Source of the DNA: JAJKIP01 sp037200685
GTDB taxonomy: Bacteria; Bacteroidota; Bacteroidia; Chitinophagales; Chitinophagaceae
Assembly: GCA_037200685.1 (NCBI GenBank)
Contig: JBBCIG010000015.1
Span: 129,630 to 193,629, forward strand
Direction of reading: 5' to 3'
Length of the DNA: 64,000 nucleotides
The stretch's first letter is position 1, and each line of letters begins with the position of its first letter. Position numbers and translations under genes: made by a program. Below, piece by piece: positions 1-8,949 of the stretch. Below the pieces are notes generated by a model. That model was not told where the DNA came from, searched no databases, and saw only the letters and a program-made list of their open reading frames with translations.

Positions 1-1794
1 GAATGGTAAAAGCAGCAGAACGGCTAGGAAAAGTCCGAACGCCCTGAGTACTTTCATACCGAAGCCGGTATTGCTAAACGTAATTTTTATCCGGTGGGTA
101 ATTACGTAACGGATGATAAGCCATATCCGTTTCCATATCTTTTTGCGCAGTCCCGGTGATTTTTTGTTCCAGTCGTAGGTAGGAAACTTCCCCCTCTCAA
201 TCGTGTTGGCGGATTGTATTTTACCCGTTTCTTCATGCCACCCGATAATATTCATATCAGGTATGATCGGCACATAATATTCCGTCACCCCGTTCACTTC
301 TTTTTTATACTTAAAGCGGTCAATCGCTTCTTTCGACCATTTGCCTTTGAATACTTCATTTTTTTCAATAGCATTTACTGGTATGCCGAAACGGTTTTGT
401 AAAAACTTTTGGCAATTGCGGCGGCCCAATTCAAAATCATGCGTACGAAAATTGCGATCAAAGAATCCGCCAAAGCCACCCAACGAAGCGGATGCAATCG
501 CTGGCTTTTCATTCCTGTCACTACGGGATGGTATTACTAAAAAGCGGCTATAAATACCATCGTTCTTCGCCAGCTCAATATCTTCCAGTTTAAAAAGCGG
601 CTGGCTCATCATGGTATTAAACAGCACGGGGAACATATCAAAAATATCTTCCGGCTCTTTGTATTCTTTTTCTTTTGTGTAAGGATTATGATTGGGAAAA
701 GGATCAATCATGATCACACAGCGGTCCGCTTTCTCCGGCGTACGTGGAATATTATTTTGCTCGGGATCTTTTCGTAACAATAATTCACGGGTGATTTCAA
801 AAGGTTCATTGTTCGTCATGCCACCGTCCACGCAGGAAAAAGTATAATGCTCCGAAATATCATCCATCCAGTCCGGCGTTACTGTTGATGGTGTTAGATA
901 ACGGCAAAGAAAATTTTCTGTTTTGATAAGCTCATTATGCGGTTTTATCGGTACAGCATGTTCGGTCACTTCCCGCACATCACTTAACGGGAAATGAATA
1001 CTCTCAATTTGTTTCCGTGGGACTTTAATAGTTCGTGGCCGCAAACCAATCGGGAAAGCGCCGGTAGCCTTCGCCGCTTCCTGCATATAAAATATATTCG
1101 ACGGATCATTCTCTTCTTCACCATCACCCGCTTTCGAAAAATCTATTTTGATAAAACTCGCATCGTTTGCCGCCAGTTCATCATCGGTAGTAAATTTCAT
1201 CAGGTGTTTAAAATTCGTCATCGAATGTTTTTCGTTCGGGCCGGAGCCTGCGAATTGAATAGAGTAGGGGATGCCACGGGTATTACTAACGGTAACCACC
1301 ACTTCCAGTTTCTCAGAAAGCCAGGGCCGTGAACCTTTCGGCCGCACATTTTCTTTTTCGATGCTAAAAGTTTTTTCAGCGACATGATCAATAAAAGTTG
1401 AATCCAGTAACGAAAGTATCTTTCCTTCTTTTTTCAAATCATCCGCATCCAGCATTTGCTCCAGCGTTTGCGGTTTGCCATCGCTGTCATTCAGATCAAC
1501 CCATGCTTTATATAACCGTGATTCACGTCCGCTTTTATATTTTCCTTTTTCCTGCAGCATAATGGTAGAAATAATAGCACACATACCACCGCCCGATGAT
1601 CCATTCAATACATCTAATAATACGTCGTGTGTTGGAATGTTCGTTTCTTGCTTGCCGCTTGCTTTCAGTTTATCTTTTTCTTCCTGCCAATTTTCCAATG
1701 CTTCAAAAAGATAATCGAGCACACCTGCAGTATATGCACCGGCGGAGATAGATCCGGCCATACAAAGTCCGAGGTGAAATTTATGATCGTTCAT
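1..1794 (-). CDS. Patatin-like phospholipase, 3' end off the window
   Basis: The frame is open from an ATG at 1794 to the window edge (598 codons, C-terminus missing). Patatin hallmarks are visible: an N-terminal glycine-rich oxyanion stretch (MAGSISAGAYTAGVLDYL), the nucleophile elbow GSSGG with Ser67, and the DGG motif with Asp323, which together give the Ser-Asp dyad of patatin lipases. The protein is much longer than a minimal patatin domain, and a basic stretch followed by a hydrophobic segment near the window edge suggests a C-terminal membrane anchor. Expected activity is hydrolysis of lipid acyl esters; substrate unknown. The gene stands alone, with repeat-rich DNA upstream. Confidence 0.85.
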   Translation of the reverse strand, partial: MNDHKFHLGLCMAGSISAGAYTAGVLDYLFEALENWQEEKDKLKASGKQETNIPTHDVLLDVLNGSSGGGMCAIISTIMLQEKGKYKSGRESRLYKAWVDLNDSDGKPQTLEQMLDADDLKKEGKILSLLDSTFIDHVAEKTFSIEKENVRPKGSRPWLSEKLEVVVTVSNTRGIPYSIQFAGSGPNEKHSMTNFKHLMKFTTDDELAANDASFIKIDFSKAGDGEEENDPSNIFYMQEAAKATGAFPIGLRPRTIKVPRKQIESIHFPLSDVREVTEHAVPIKPHNELIKTENFLCRYLTPSTVTPDWMDDISEHYTFSCVDGGMTNNEPFEITRELLLRKDPEQNNIPRTPEKADRCVIMIDPFPNHNPYTKEKEYKEPEDIFDMFPVLFNTMMSQPLFKLEDIELAKNDGIYSRFLVIPSRSDRNEKPAIASASLGGFGGFFDRNFRTHDFELGRRNCQKFLQNRFGIPVNAIEKNEVFKGKWSKEAIDRFKYKKEVNGVTEYYVPIIPDMNIIGWHEETGKIQSANTIERGKFPTYDWNKKSPGLRKKIWKRIWLIIRYVITHRIKITFSNTGFGMKVLRAFGLFLAVLLLLPF

Positions 1795-1903
1795 AGTGGG
1801 GTTAGTTTAAGGACGGCCGGTGTGAAGATAATAGCGTTATCGCATATTGAGAAGTGTAAGAAGGAAATACATTTTGAGACCAGCTTCGGTTTTTTATGGC
1901 ATC

Positions 1904-1941
1904 GCCTGTTGCGTCGCACTCTTCATCTTCCTGTTCGCTAT
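1904..1941 (-). repeat. Dispersed GAGTGCGACGCAAC repeat, copy 1
   Basis: The reverse strand reads AGCGAACAGGAAGATGAAGA and then GTGCGACGCAACAGG. The same words recur at 2248, 8125, 17741, 20190, 27951, 37613 and 60530, always between genes. Confidence 0.8.
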
Positions 1942-1946
1942 TCAGC

Positions 1947-1988
1947 AAGCCTCATCCCTCTTTCCCTTCTCCTTCAGAGAAGGGACGG
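1947..1988 (-). repeat. CCTCATCCC-type repeat, copy 1
   Basis: This 42-nt element contains CCCTTCTCCTTCAGAGAAGGG, an imperfect hairpin. An almost identical copy lies in the opposite orientation at 63831-63873. Confidence 0.75.
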
Positions 1989-2247
1989 TGCTGTATTGCA
2001 AATCCAAACTTTATAACTACCACATCGGCTTCGTATCTCTATTCAACATTATTGAAGAGTTCTATTAAATAATACTCGTTCCTCGGGTATAAGGAAAGGT
2101 TTACTATTTGAACTATTGCGTAAAATGAAATTACGAAACCAATCATTCTTTTCCTTGTCACCCCGAGGAACGAGGGGTCTGCGATTATAAAACAGGAACA
2201 TGAATTACAAGATGATTCATAAATGTTCAATAGAATTACCGAACGCT

Positions 2248-2297
2248 GAAGAGTGCGACGCAACAGACGATGATAGTAGTAATACAGCCGGGCTAAC
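2248..2297 (+). repeat. Dispersed GAGTGCGACGCAAC repeat, copy 2
   Basis: Reads GAAGAGTGCGACGCAACAGA followed by CGATGATAGTAGTAATACAG and CCGGGCTAAC. This is one of the fuller versions of the unit and ends directly before the 3' end of the ROK gene. Confidence 0.8.
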
Positions 2298-2301
2298 AAA
2301 A

Positions 2302-3276
2302 TCATTTCATTTCCCAAACCAATGCACTTGCGCCAAGTATAGCCGCATCAGATTCACGAAGATGACTGATCAGGATTTTTACTTTGTTTTGAAACACCTG
2401 TATCAGGTTCGCTTCCATGTGATCTCTTGTAGGTTTCAATATAAGATCACCGGCTTTGGTTAATCCGCCGAATAAAATGATTGCTTCGGGACTGGAGAAC
2501 ATCACCGCATTGGCAAGCGCCAATCCCAATATTCTTCCGGTGAATTCATAAATTTCTTTCGCCAGCGCATCGCCTTTTATCGCGGCTTCATATACTTTTT
2601 TAGAATCAAGATCTGATTCTGGTATTTTGCGAAGCATACTATCGGTGCCGCCTTGTTGTAAAAGCTCCAATGCGGTATAACGAACGCCGGTAGCCGACGC
2701 ATAACTTTCCAACGAACCTTTTTTGCCTGTGCCCGGGTGCAATCTTCCATCAGGAATAACGATGGTATGTCCCAGCTCACCCGCAAAACCATCGTGTCCG
2801 TATATTAATTGTCCATTGGCAACAATGCCGCTTCCGACGCCGGTGCCCAATGTGATCATGATGAAATCTTTCATTCCTTTAGCAGCGCCGTACATCATTT
2901 CACCAATCGCCGCCGCATTCGCATCGTTGGTCAGCGTGACGGGAAGTTTAAATTTATCCTGGATTAATTTGGCCAATGGAATAATTCCTTTCCACGGAAG
3001 GTTCGGTGCATATTCAACATTGCCGGTATAAAAATTACCGTTGGGTGCGCCTGCGCCAATGCCTTTCATCCGGCCGATACCGCCGGCTTTTTCTATAATT
3101 TCTGAAACGGCCGTGTAAAGTTCATCAATAAAAGAGTTCACTTCATCATGGTCCTTTGTAGAAATTTGTCCATTGAAAAGCACATTACCATCACGGTCTA
3201 CAATACCAAACTTGGTACCGGTACCGCCTATATCTATACCTATTGCCAGTTGTTGCCCTGCTGCTGATTTCGCCAT
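2302..3276 (-). CDS. ROK family sugar kinase (glucokinase-like)
   Basis: 324 residues, the usual ROK length. The N-terminal phosphate-binding motif DIGGTGTKFG (from Asp15) and the central GELGH segment mark the ROK fold. The normal zinc motif CxCGxxGCxE is replaced by PGTGKKGSLE, so all three cysteines are lost while the Glu remains. Likely role is ATP-dependent phosphorylation of glucose or a related hexose in the cytoplasm; the substrate cannot be fixed from sequence. It lies 70 bp downstream of the FHS-type sugar transporter on the same strand, so import and phosphorylation are probably co-transcribed, and the glycogen genes start on the opposite side of the transporter. Confidence 0.85.
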   Translation of the reverse strand: MAKSAAGQQLAIGIDIGGTGTKFGIVDRDGNVLFNGQISTKDHDEVNSFIDELYTAVSEIIEKAGGIGRMKGIGAGAPNGNFYTGNVEYAPNLPWKGIIPLAKLIQDKFKLPVTLTNDANAAAIGEMMYGAAKGMKDFIMITLGTGVGSGIVANGQLIYGHDGFAGELGHTIVIPDGRLHPGTGKKGSLESYASATGVRYTALELLQQGGTDSMLRKIPESDLDSKKVYEAAIKGDALAKEIYEFTGRILGLALANAVMFSSPEAIILFGGLTKAGDLILKPTRDHMEANLIQVFQNKVKILISHLRESDAAILGASALVWEMK

Positions 3277-3295
3277 CGGAGATATTTTTAAAATA

Positions 3296-3323
3296 AGCCC
3301 CGCTGCTGGTAAGCAACGGGGCG
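3296..3323 (-). terminator. Hairpin between transporter and kinase genes
   Basis: GCCCCG (3297-3302) pairs with CGGGGC (3317-3322), with further pairing of TGCT with AGCA inside. On the minus strand a T-rich stretch follows. It could be an attenuating terminator or a processing hairpin that lowers kinase expression relative to transport. Confidence 0.45.
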
Positions 3324-3346
3324 ATAAATGTACGAATGAAATTAGA

Positions 3347-4794
3347 TTAGTGGGCTGTATTCGATTTACTTATGGCATCTAAGTCAATACCTTGTTTTTT
3401 AAGAGCAACCCTTGCCTTATAACCATAATAGGCCAAAAATAAAAAACAACCAATACCTACAATATAAGAATAAGCAATGCCCAGCAAATGGTCAGCGGCG
3501 AGATAACCTTGCAGCACACTTATAAATCCGCCACCCATAATCATAAAAATCAGGAAATTCGATCCTTCACTTGTATGTTTGCCGAGCCCTGAAATTGATA
3601 ATGTAAAAATGCATGGCCAAAGTGTAGAACAAAAAAGACCAACACTACAGAATGCAAATACGCTGACATGCGGATTATTGGAGAAAATACCTACCAGTAA
3701 TGCTATTATGCCAAAGCCACTAAAGATGATAAGCTGTCTTGCAGGGTTTCCCATGCTGAGAAGATTCGCAATAATTAAAACTATAATTACTAATCCATAA
3801 ACCAGGAAATGCTGTACATCATGATTGGTAATCGCATTTACGAATAGAAAAACCCCGAAAGCCAGGTAGGGCATTACAAACTGTAGTATTTTTCTTGTGC
3901 TTGCAGAAAAACCGAATGCTTCAGCTGAAGATGTCCATCTCCCAATCATCAGGCTGGCCCAGAAGAGAGAAATATAAGGGGCCGTCTCACCTGCTGTTGT
4001 TCCTAATTTTTGCTTCATATACTCGGGAAGATTTGCGCCTGTACTTACTTCCACGCCTACATATACAAAAATGGCGATCATTCCCAACCATAATTGCGGA
4101 TAGTTAAAAGGGGAGCCCCTATCAACCCAGGATGATTTTGCTTCAGCAAGTTCTTCCGTATTACTGATTAATTTATTGGGAATGGAAGAAAAATAAATAA
4201 TAATAGCTACTAATAGAAATGCAGCACCCAATATCAGGTAGGGAACTTTTACTACATTTAATGAAGCCACCATCACAGTAGAAACGGAACCGAAAATAGC
4301 AAGCTTAATAAGTAACGGGCCAATGGTAGTACCAAAGTTGTTTACACCACCAGCCATGCTTAACCGTTGTGAACCAGTACTAACACTTCCCATATTAATT
4401 GCCATCGGATTTGCAGCTGTCTGCTGAAGAGAAAAACCAAGACCGATAGTAAAGTAACCGGAAATAAATAATGGGAAAGATTCTGCGCTTGCTGCCGGAA
4501 TAAATAATAAAGTTCCTATAGCGGAAATGATAAGGCCTATGCTGATACCATTTTTAAATCCAATTTTGTTTAATAAATCTTGTTTAAGCACCTTGCTTAT
4601 AAAAAAATAGATAAGTGCACCAACAGAATACGCTACATAAAAGGCAAACGAAACCATTTGGGCCTGTACTTGCGTAAGGTGTAATTTTTCTTTAAAAACG
4701 GTATTAATACATCATTGCTGGCTGCAACAAAACCCCAGAAAAAGAAGACACTGACTAATACTCCAAACTGTGACCATTTTGTTTGTTGGTTCAT
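3347..4794 (-). CDS. FHS-type sugar MFS transporter, frameshifted
   Basis: Start ATG at 4794 gives MNQQTKWSQF and a first membrane segment ending SNDVLIP at 4699. The frame is then lost, and the remaining 436 codons resume in another frame with VFKEKLHLTQVQAQMVSFAF. One extra G after 4699 (CCGG instead of CCG) restores a continuous 482-residue protein with many membrane segments, as in fucose/glucose-galactose:H+ symporters (FucP/GluP-like). The conserved NDVLIPVFK segment straddles the break. Everything downstream is intact, so either the gene is recently broken or one base is missing from the sequence. Probably supplies hexose to the adjacent ROK kinase. Confidence 0.8.
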
Positions 4795-4923
4795 ATATCC
4801 GTTGTTTAAGTTTACAAGCTGAAAAGTAAAACTAAAAACGATAGTGAAAAATTTTAATTATCTGTTGGGTATCAACTGAAAACAACTTAATTTGAAAGCG
4901 ATTCCCTCAATAAATTGATTAGA

Positions 4924-6359
4924 ATGGAGATTGTTCATGTAGCAGCAGAATGTTATCCCGTAGCAAAAGCCGGCGGGCTTGGTGATGTGGTAGGTTCTTT
5001 ACCAAAATACCAGGCTGAGTTAGGTCATAACGCCAAAGTGGTAATGCCCATGTACCGCACTAAATTTTATATGGAAATGATTGGGAACTGGTGCATGAAG
5101 GCGGACAAAGTCTCGGTCCGCACTGGTTTCATTACAGCGTGATAAAAGAAAAGACAAACAAGCTTGGTTTTGATCTTTATTTAGTTGATATAAATGGTTT
5201 GCTCGATCGGGAAAAGATTTATGGTTATGATGACGACAATGAACGTTTCGTTTCTTTCCAGATCGCCGTATGCGACTGGCTGAGTAAATGGCAGCATAAA
5301 CCTGATGTTATTCATTGTCATGATCATCAAAGCGGCCTTATTCCTTTTATGGTGAAGCATTGCTACGCATTTCGCAATGAGCTTGCCACTGTTCCTACTG
5401 TTTTTACTGTTCATAATGGTCAATACCAGGGATGGATTGGTTGGGACAAGTATTATTATATACCTCCGTACGATAGCTGGAACTGGGGTATGCTTGACTG
5501 GAATAATACCATCAACCCGATGGCATCAGCCGTTAAATGTGCATGGAAAGTGACAACGGTGAGCCATAGTTATATGGATGAATTAAAATATTCCGCTAAT
5601 GGCCTTGAAAACCTGTTTGAATATGAAAAAGGAAAAAGCACCGGCATATTAAACGGGATAGATACCGATGTGTGGGACCCGCAAACCGACAATTTTCTAA
5701 TTAAAAACTACGATAAAGAGTTAGTCGAAAAAGGAAAGCAGAAGAATAAAAGAGAGATATGCGGCCAGTTTGGGTTGGATGAAGACAAGCCGTTGATTGC
5801 ATTTATCGGCCGGTTGGTGGGAGAGAAGGCTGCTGACCTTTTACCCGATGCGATCAGTCAATCCATTTACCAGCATCATGGCAAAGCGAATTTTTTGGTG
5901 CTGGGCTCAGGAGATCCAAACCTTGAAGACAGGCTCGATAATATGAAGAATCAATTTCGTGGGTATTTTAATTCTTACATTGGGTATAGTGAACCCCTTA
6001 GTCATATGTTGTATGCAGGTTCCGATTTTTTATTAATGCCCAGTAGGGTGGAACCTTGTGGCCTCAATCAAATGTATGCATTACGCTATGGCACCGTGCC
6101 GATGGTAAGAAGTGTTGGCGGGTTAAAGGATACGATTACAGATTATGGTGATCCGCAGGGATTCGGTATTCGTTTCGACCAGGCAAGCATTGGGGACATT
6201 ACTTATTCAGTTGGCAGGGCTATTGATCTTTATATTAATAAGCCGGATTTGTATAGCTGGATGCGTGGCCACATGATGACGATTGATCATTCCTGGGATT
6301 CATCCGCACAACAGTACATAGATATTTACCAGTCATTAAAGGTTAAGTTCCCGGAATAA
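4924..6359 (+). CDS. glgA: Glycogen synthase, frameshifted near 5075
   Basis: Transfers glucose from ADP-glucose to growing alpha-1,4-glucan (GT5). The start at 4924 gives MEIVHVAAECYPVAKAGGLG with the KxGGLGD substrate-binding motif at residues 15-21. The frame breaks at AAA 5075-5077: reading on gives a stop near 5142, while the other frame continues with ELVHEGGQSLGPHWFHYS. One extra A (GAA AAT GAT TGG) joins them into a 478-residue protein. The C-terminal half holds the GT-B nucleotide site RVEPCGLNQMYALRYG and GGLKDT. Divergent from the sugar transporter and followed 75 bp later by glgC. Confidence 0.9.
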
Positions 6360-6434
6360 TTTTTCTGGTATCATTTTTAACTATAAATTGGTGGTCAGCT
6401 TTTTTAAACGATATCCCTCTAAATTGTTTTTGCT

Positions 6435-7712
6435 ATGTCGATTGCCAAAGAAATACTCTGCATTATATTAGGTGGTGGTGCCGGCTCGAGATTATACCCA
6501 TTAACAGCAAGCCGTTCCAAACCCGCTGTTCCGATAGCTGGTAAATACCGCCTTGTTGATATACCGATTTCCAATTGTATGAACTCAAACATCAACCGGA
6601 TGTTTGTGCTTACACAATTTAATTCAGCCTCGTTGAACAGGCATATCAAGAATACATATCATTTCAGTGCATTCAGTACGGCGTTTGTTGATATACTTGC
6701 CGCAGAACAAACACCGGATAATCCTACCTGGTACCAGGGAACCGCCGATGCGGTACGACAAAGCCTGCGGCATATCGCCCCGTTTGAGAGTGAATACATT
6801 CTTATATTATCCGGCGACCAATTATACCAAATGGATTTCCAGGAAATGCTGGACAATCATAAAAAATCAGGCGCTGATATTTCTATCGCCACTATACCGG
6901 TTGGCGACAGGGATGCGCCGGAATTCGGCATTATGAAAAATAATGAGGAAGGCTTTATTACTTCTTTTATCGAAAAACCGAAAAAAGAAGTATTAGGCGA
7001 GTGGGTGAGTGATACCGGCGATGAAATGCAAAAAGCAGGAAGGCATTACCTGGCCTCGATGGGTATATATATATTCAACAGGCAATTGCTGTTTGATTTT
7101 TTACAGAATAAATTTTTTGAAGCGGCGGATTTCGGGAAAGAAATTATTCCACAGTCCATCGGCAATTGTAAAGTTGCCAGTTACCAGTATGATGGTTATT
7201 GGACGGATATAGGAAATATCCATTCTTTCTTTGAAGCCAATCTCGGTCTTACAGATGATATTCCTGATTTTAATTTATTTGATAATACAAGGGCGATATT
7301 TACCCGTGCCCGCATGCTGCCGCCGGCAAAGGTCAGCGCTACATTAGAAAAATCGGTCATCGCTGAAGGAACGATTATCAATGCTTCCCGGATGGAAAGA
7401 TCTGTGGTAGGTATACGTACAAGGATCGGGCATGGTTCTACGATTGTCAATACCTATATTATGGGTAGTGATTATTACGAAACACTTGCCGATATCAGCG
7501 CAGCCGCTGAAAAAGGAATTCCTCTACTCGGTATTGGTAACCGCACTTATATTAAAAACGCCATTCTTGATAAGAACTGCCGCATCGGTGACGATGTTCG
7601 CATTAACGGCGGACCGCACCTGGAGAATACAGATCAACCGCTTTATACCATTAAAGATGGGATAGTGGTGATAAAGAAGGGTGCGATTCTTCCAAATGGT
7701 TTTGTAATATAA
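6435..7712 (+). CDS. glgC: Glucose-1-phosphate adenylyltransferase
   Basis: Makes ADP-glucose from glucose-1-phosphate and ATP, the committed step of bacterial glycogen synthesis. 425 residues, full length. The nucleotidyltransferase signature GGGAGSRLYPLT spans residues 13-24, followed by SKPAVPIAGKYRLVDIPISN; LSGDQLYQMD carries the metal-binding Asp and FIEKPK lies in the sugar-binding region. The C-terminal 130 residues form a left-handed beta-helix-type repeat region (SVVGIRTRIGHGSTI, ILDKNCRIGDDVRI). Directly downstream of glgA, probably co-transcribed. Confidence 0.95.
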   Translation: MSIAKEILCIILGGGAGSRLYPLTASRSKPAVPIAGKYRLVDIPISNCMNSNINRMFVLTQFNSASLNRHIKNTYHFSAFSTAFVDILAAEQTPDNPTWYQGTADAVRQSLRHIAPFESEYILILSGDQLYQMDFQEMLDNHKKSGADISIATIPVGDRDAPEFGIMKNNEEGFITSFIEKPKKEVLGEWVSDTGDEMQKAGRHYLASMGIYIFNRQLLFDFLQNKFFEAADFGKEIIPQSIGNCKVASYQYDGYWTDIGNIHSFFEANLGLTDDIPDFNLFDNTRAIFTRARMLPPAKVSATLEKSVIAEGTIINASRMERSVVGIRTRIGHGSTIVNTYIMGSDYYETLADISAAAEKGIPLLGIGNRTYIKNAILDKNCRIGDDVRINGGPHLENTDQPLYTIKDGIVVIKKGAILPNGFVI

Positions 7713-7746
7713 ATCTTATTCGAGGCTATAGGCTAGCAATGCCACT

Positions 7747-8127
7747 ATGTTCAGATTCCATTGGAAATACTTTATCCTGTTCATCATTATCTTTTGCATT
7801 GAAATTCTTATTGCCGCATACGTTAATGACCAGGTAATTCGTCCCTACATCGGCGATTTCTTAGTTGTCATTATGCTGTATTGTTTTGTAAGGGCTTTCG
7901 TGAACGTATCACCTGTTAAAGCTGCGATTGCAGTACTGCTCTTTTCATACGCAATAGAAATTTCGCAATATTATCGTTTAGTTTATCGGCTTGGCCTTGG
8001 TCATTCCAAAATTGCTGTTATAGTTATGGGCAGTTCGTTTGAATGGATTGATTTGGTTGCGTACACGGCGGGGATTGCGGTTGTATTATTTGCAGAGATG
8101 ATTATCCGGAGACGCCATGCTGAATAG
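7747..8127 (+). CDS. DUF2809-type small membrane protein
   Basis: 126 residues with four predicted membrane helices (about 7-25, 33-52, 55-75, 98-118) and the pattern SYAIEISQYYRL...GSSFEWIDLVAYTAG that I recognise from DUF2809 (YjgA-like) proteins. Function unknown. It begins 34 bp after glgC on the same strand and may be the last gene of that transcript; the link to glycogen metabolism is positional only. Confidence 0.75.
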   Translation: MFRFHWKYFILFIIIFCIEILIAAYVNDQVIRPYIGDFLVVIMLYCFVRAFVNVSPVKAAIAVLLFSYAIEISQYYRLVYRLGLGHSKIAVIVMGSSFEWIDLVAYTAGIAVVLFAEMIIRRRHAE

Positions 8128-8189
8128 CGGACAGGAAGATGAATGGAGCGTCGCAACAGACGATGATAGGAGTAATGCAGCCGGTTAAC
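8125..8189 (+). repeat. Dispersed GAGTGCGACGCAAC repeat, copy 3 (variant)
   Basis: Reads AGCGGACAGGAAGATGAATG, then GAGCGTCGCAACAGACGATG and ATAGGAGTAATGCAGCCGGT. The core carries GAGCGTCGCAAC instead of GAGTGCGACGCAAC, and the unit overlaps the stop of the DUF2809 gene. Confidence 0.75.
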
Positions 8190-8203
8190 TACTTATAAAA
8201 AAT

Positions 8204-8948
8204 TTATATTTGGTAAACGAGTAACATTTTGGAACCCCAGTTTCCCCAATTTTTCATGGCCGTGTTAATAGAATTAAGCATTTTAGCCCTGTTTGTTTTC
8301 TTTCCTTTTGTGACAGGAGTGAGTGTTTTTAATTCTGCGTCGGTGGCAATATTCACTTTGGTGGCAAACCAGGTGACATGCAAACGTGGTATACCTACAC
8401 CTAGTATCATTCCTGGCAGGCCATTTATTCCCTCAGGCCCGCCATTCACCATGATTTCATCCGTATAAAATGCAAACACGGCGACAGTGTCGAATAAAAT
8501 GCCAACAGCTTTTCGGCATTCAAAGCCAGCAATATTGCGGGTGTCGGCTGTAATCTTCCATTTAATATTCAGCAAACTGTCCTGTATGAGATAAGTCTCT
8601 TCGAATACCGGTTTTTGCGTAACAGTAGTGTTTGTTGTATAGTCATTGTACACAGTATTTTCATCTGCAAATGAAGGGATGCCAAAATTCCTTGGCATAA
8701 CCGCTTCCTTGGTGCGTTTATATAATGATTTTTTCCCGTCGCTGGAAAAATTATAATAACCAACCATTTCTTTCGGCAGCCGGTCTTTGGCCTCTTCATA
8801 CCATTCCGGTTCGACTTCTTTTATTAATGGGCCGAGAGAAAGGGTTTTGGCATACTCAATACTTACTTTGTCAAAAAAAAATTTGCTGTGCATTTATTTT
8901 GCTGATAAACAAAAAGAAAGGAGCGATAAAGAAGATTTTCTTTTTCAT
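8204..8948 (-). CDS. GLPGLI family protein, frameshifted in poly-T
   Basis: The body (229 codons up to 8893) contains the family signature GINGLPGMILGVGIP. Upstream, ATG 8948 opens a signal peptide (MKKKIFFIAPFFLFISKINAQ) that stops after nine codons of homopolymer context. The nine-base run at 8873-8881 has one base too many; eight would give AQQIFFDKVSIEY and a 247-residue secreted protein. The ATG lies one base after the stop of the upstream receptor gene, so the pair is almost certainly translationally coupled. GLPGLI proteins commonly accompany such outer-membrane receptors; their role is unknown. Confidence 0.85.
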
Positions 8949-8949
8949 A

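Larger units (their letters stand above)
1795..2301. other. Repeat-rich gap between patatin gene and ROK kinase gene
   Basis: No convincing gene is present. The gap holds two opposed copies of the dispersed GAGTGCGACGCAAC repeat (1904-1941 and 2248-2297), a CCTCATCCC-type repeat (1947-1988) and a short inverted stretch CCCCGAGG...CGAGGGG near 2161-2177. Confidence 0.7.

Noticed and set aside
1627..2016. A 129-codon plus-strand frame at the patatin start
   Set aside because: It runs antisense to the patatin gene and then through the dispersed repeats.
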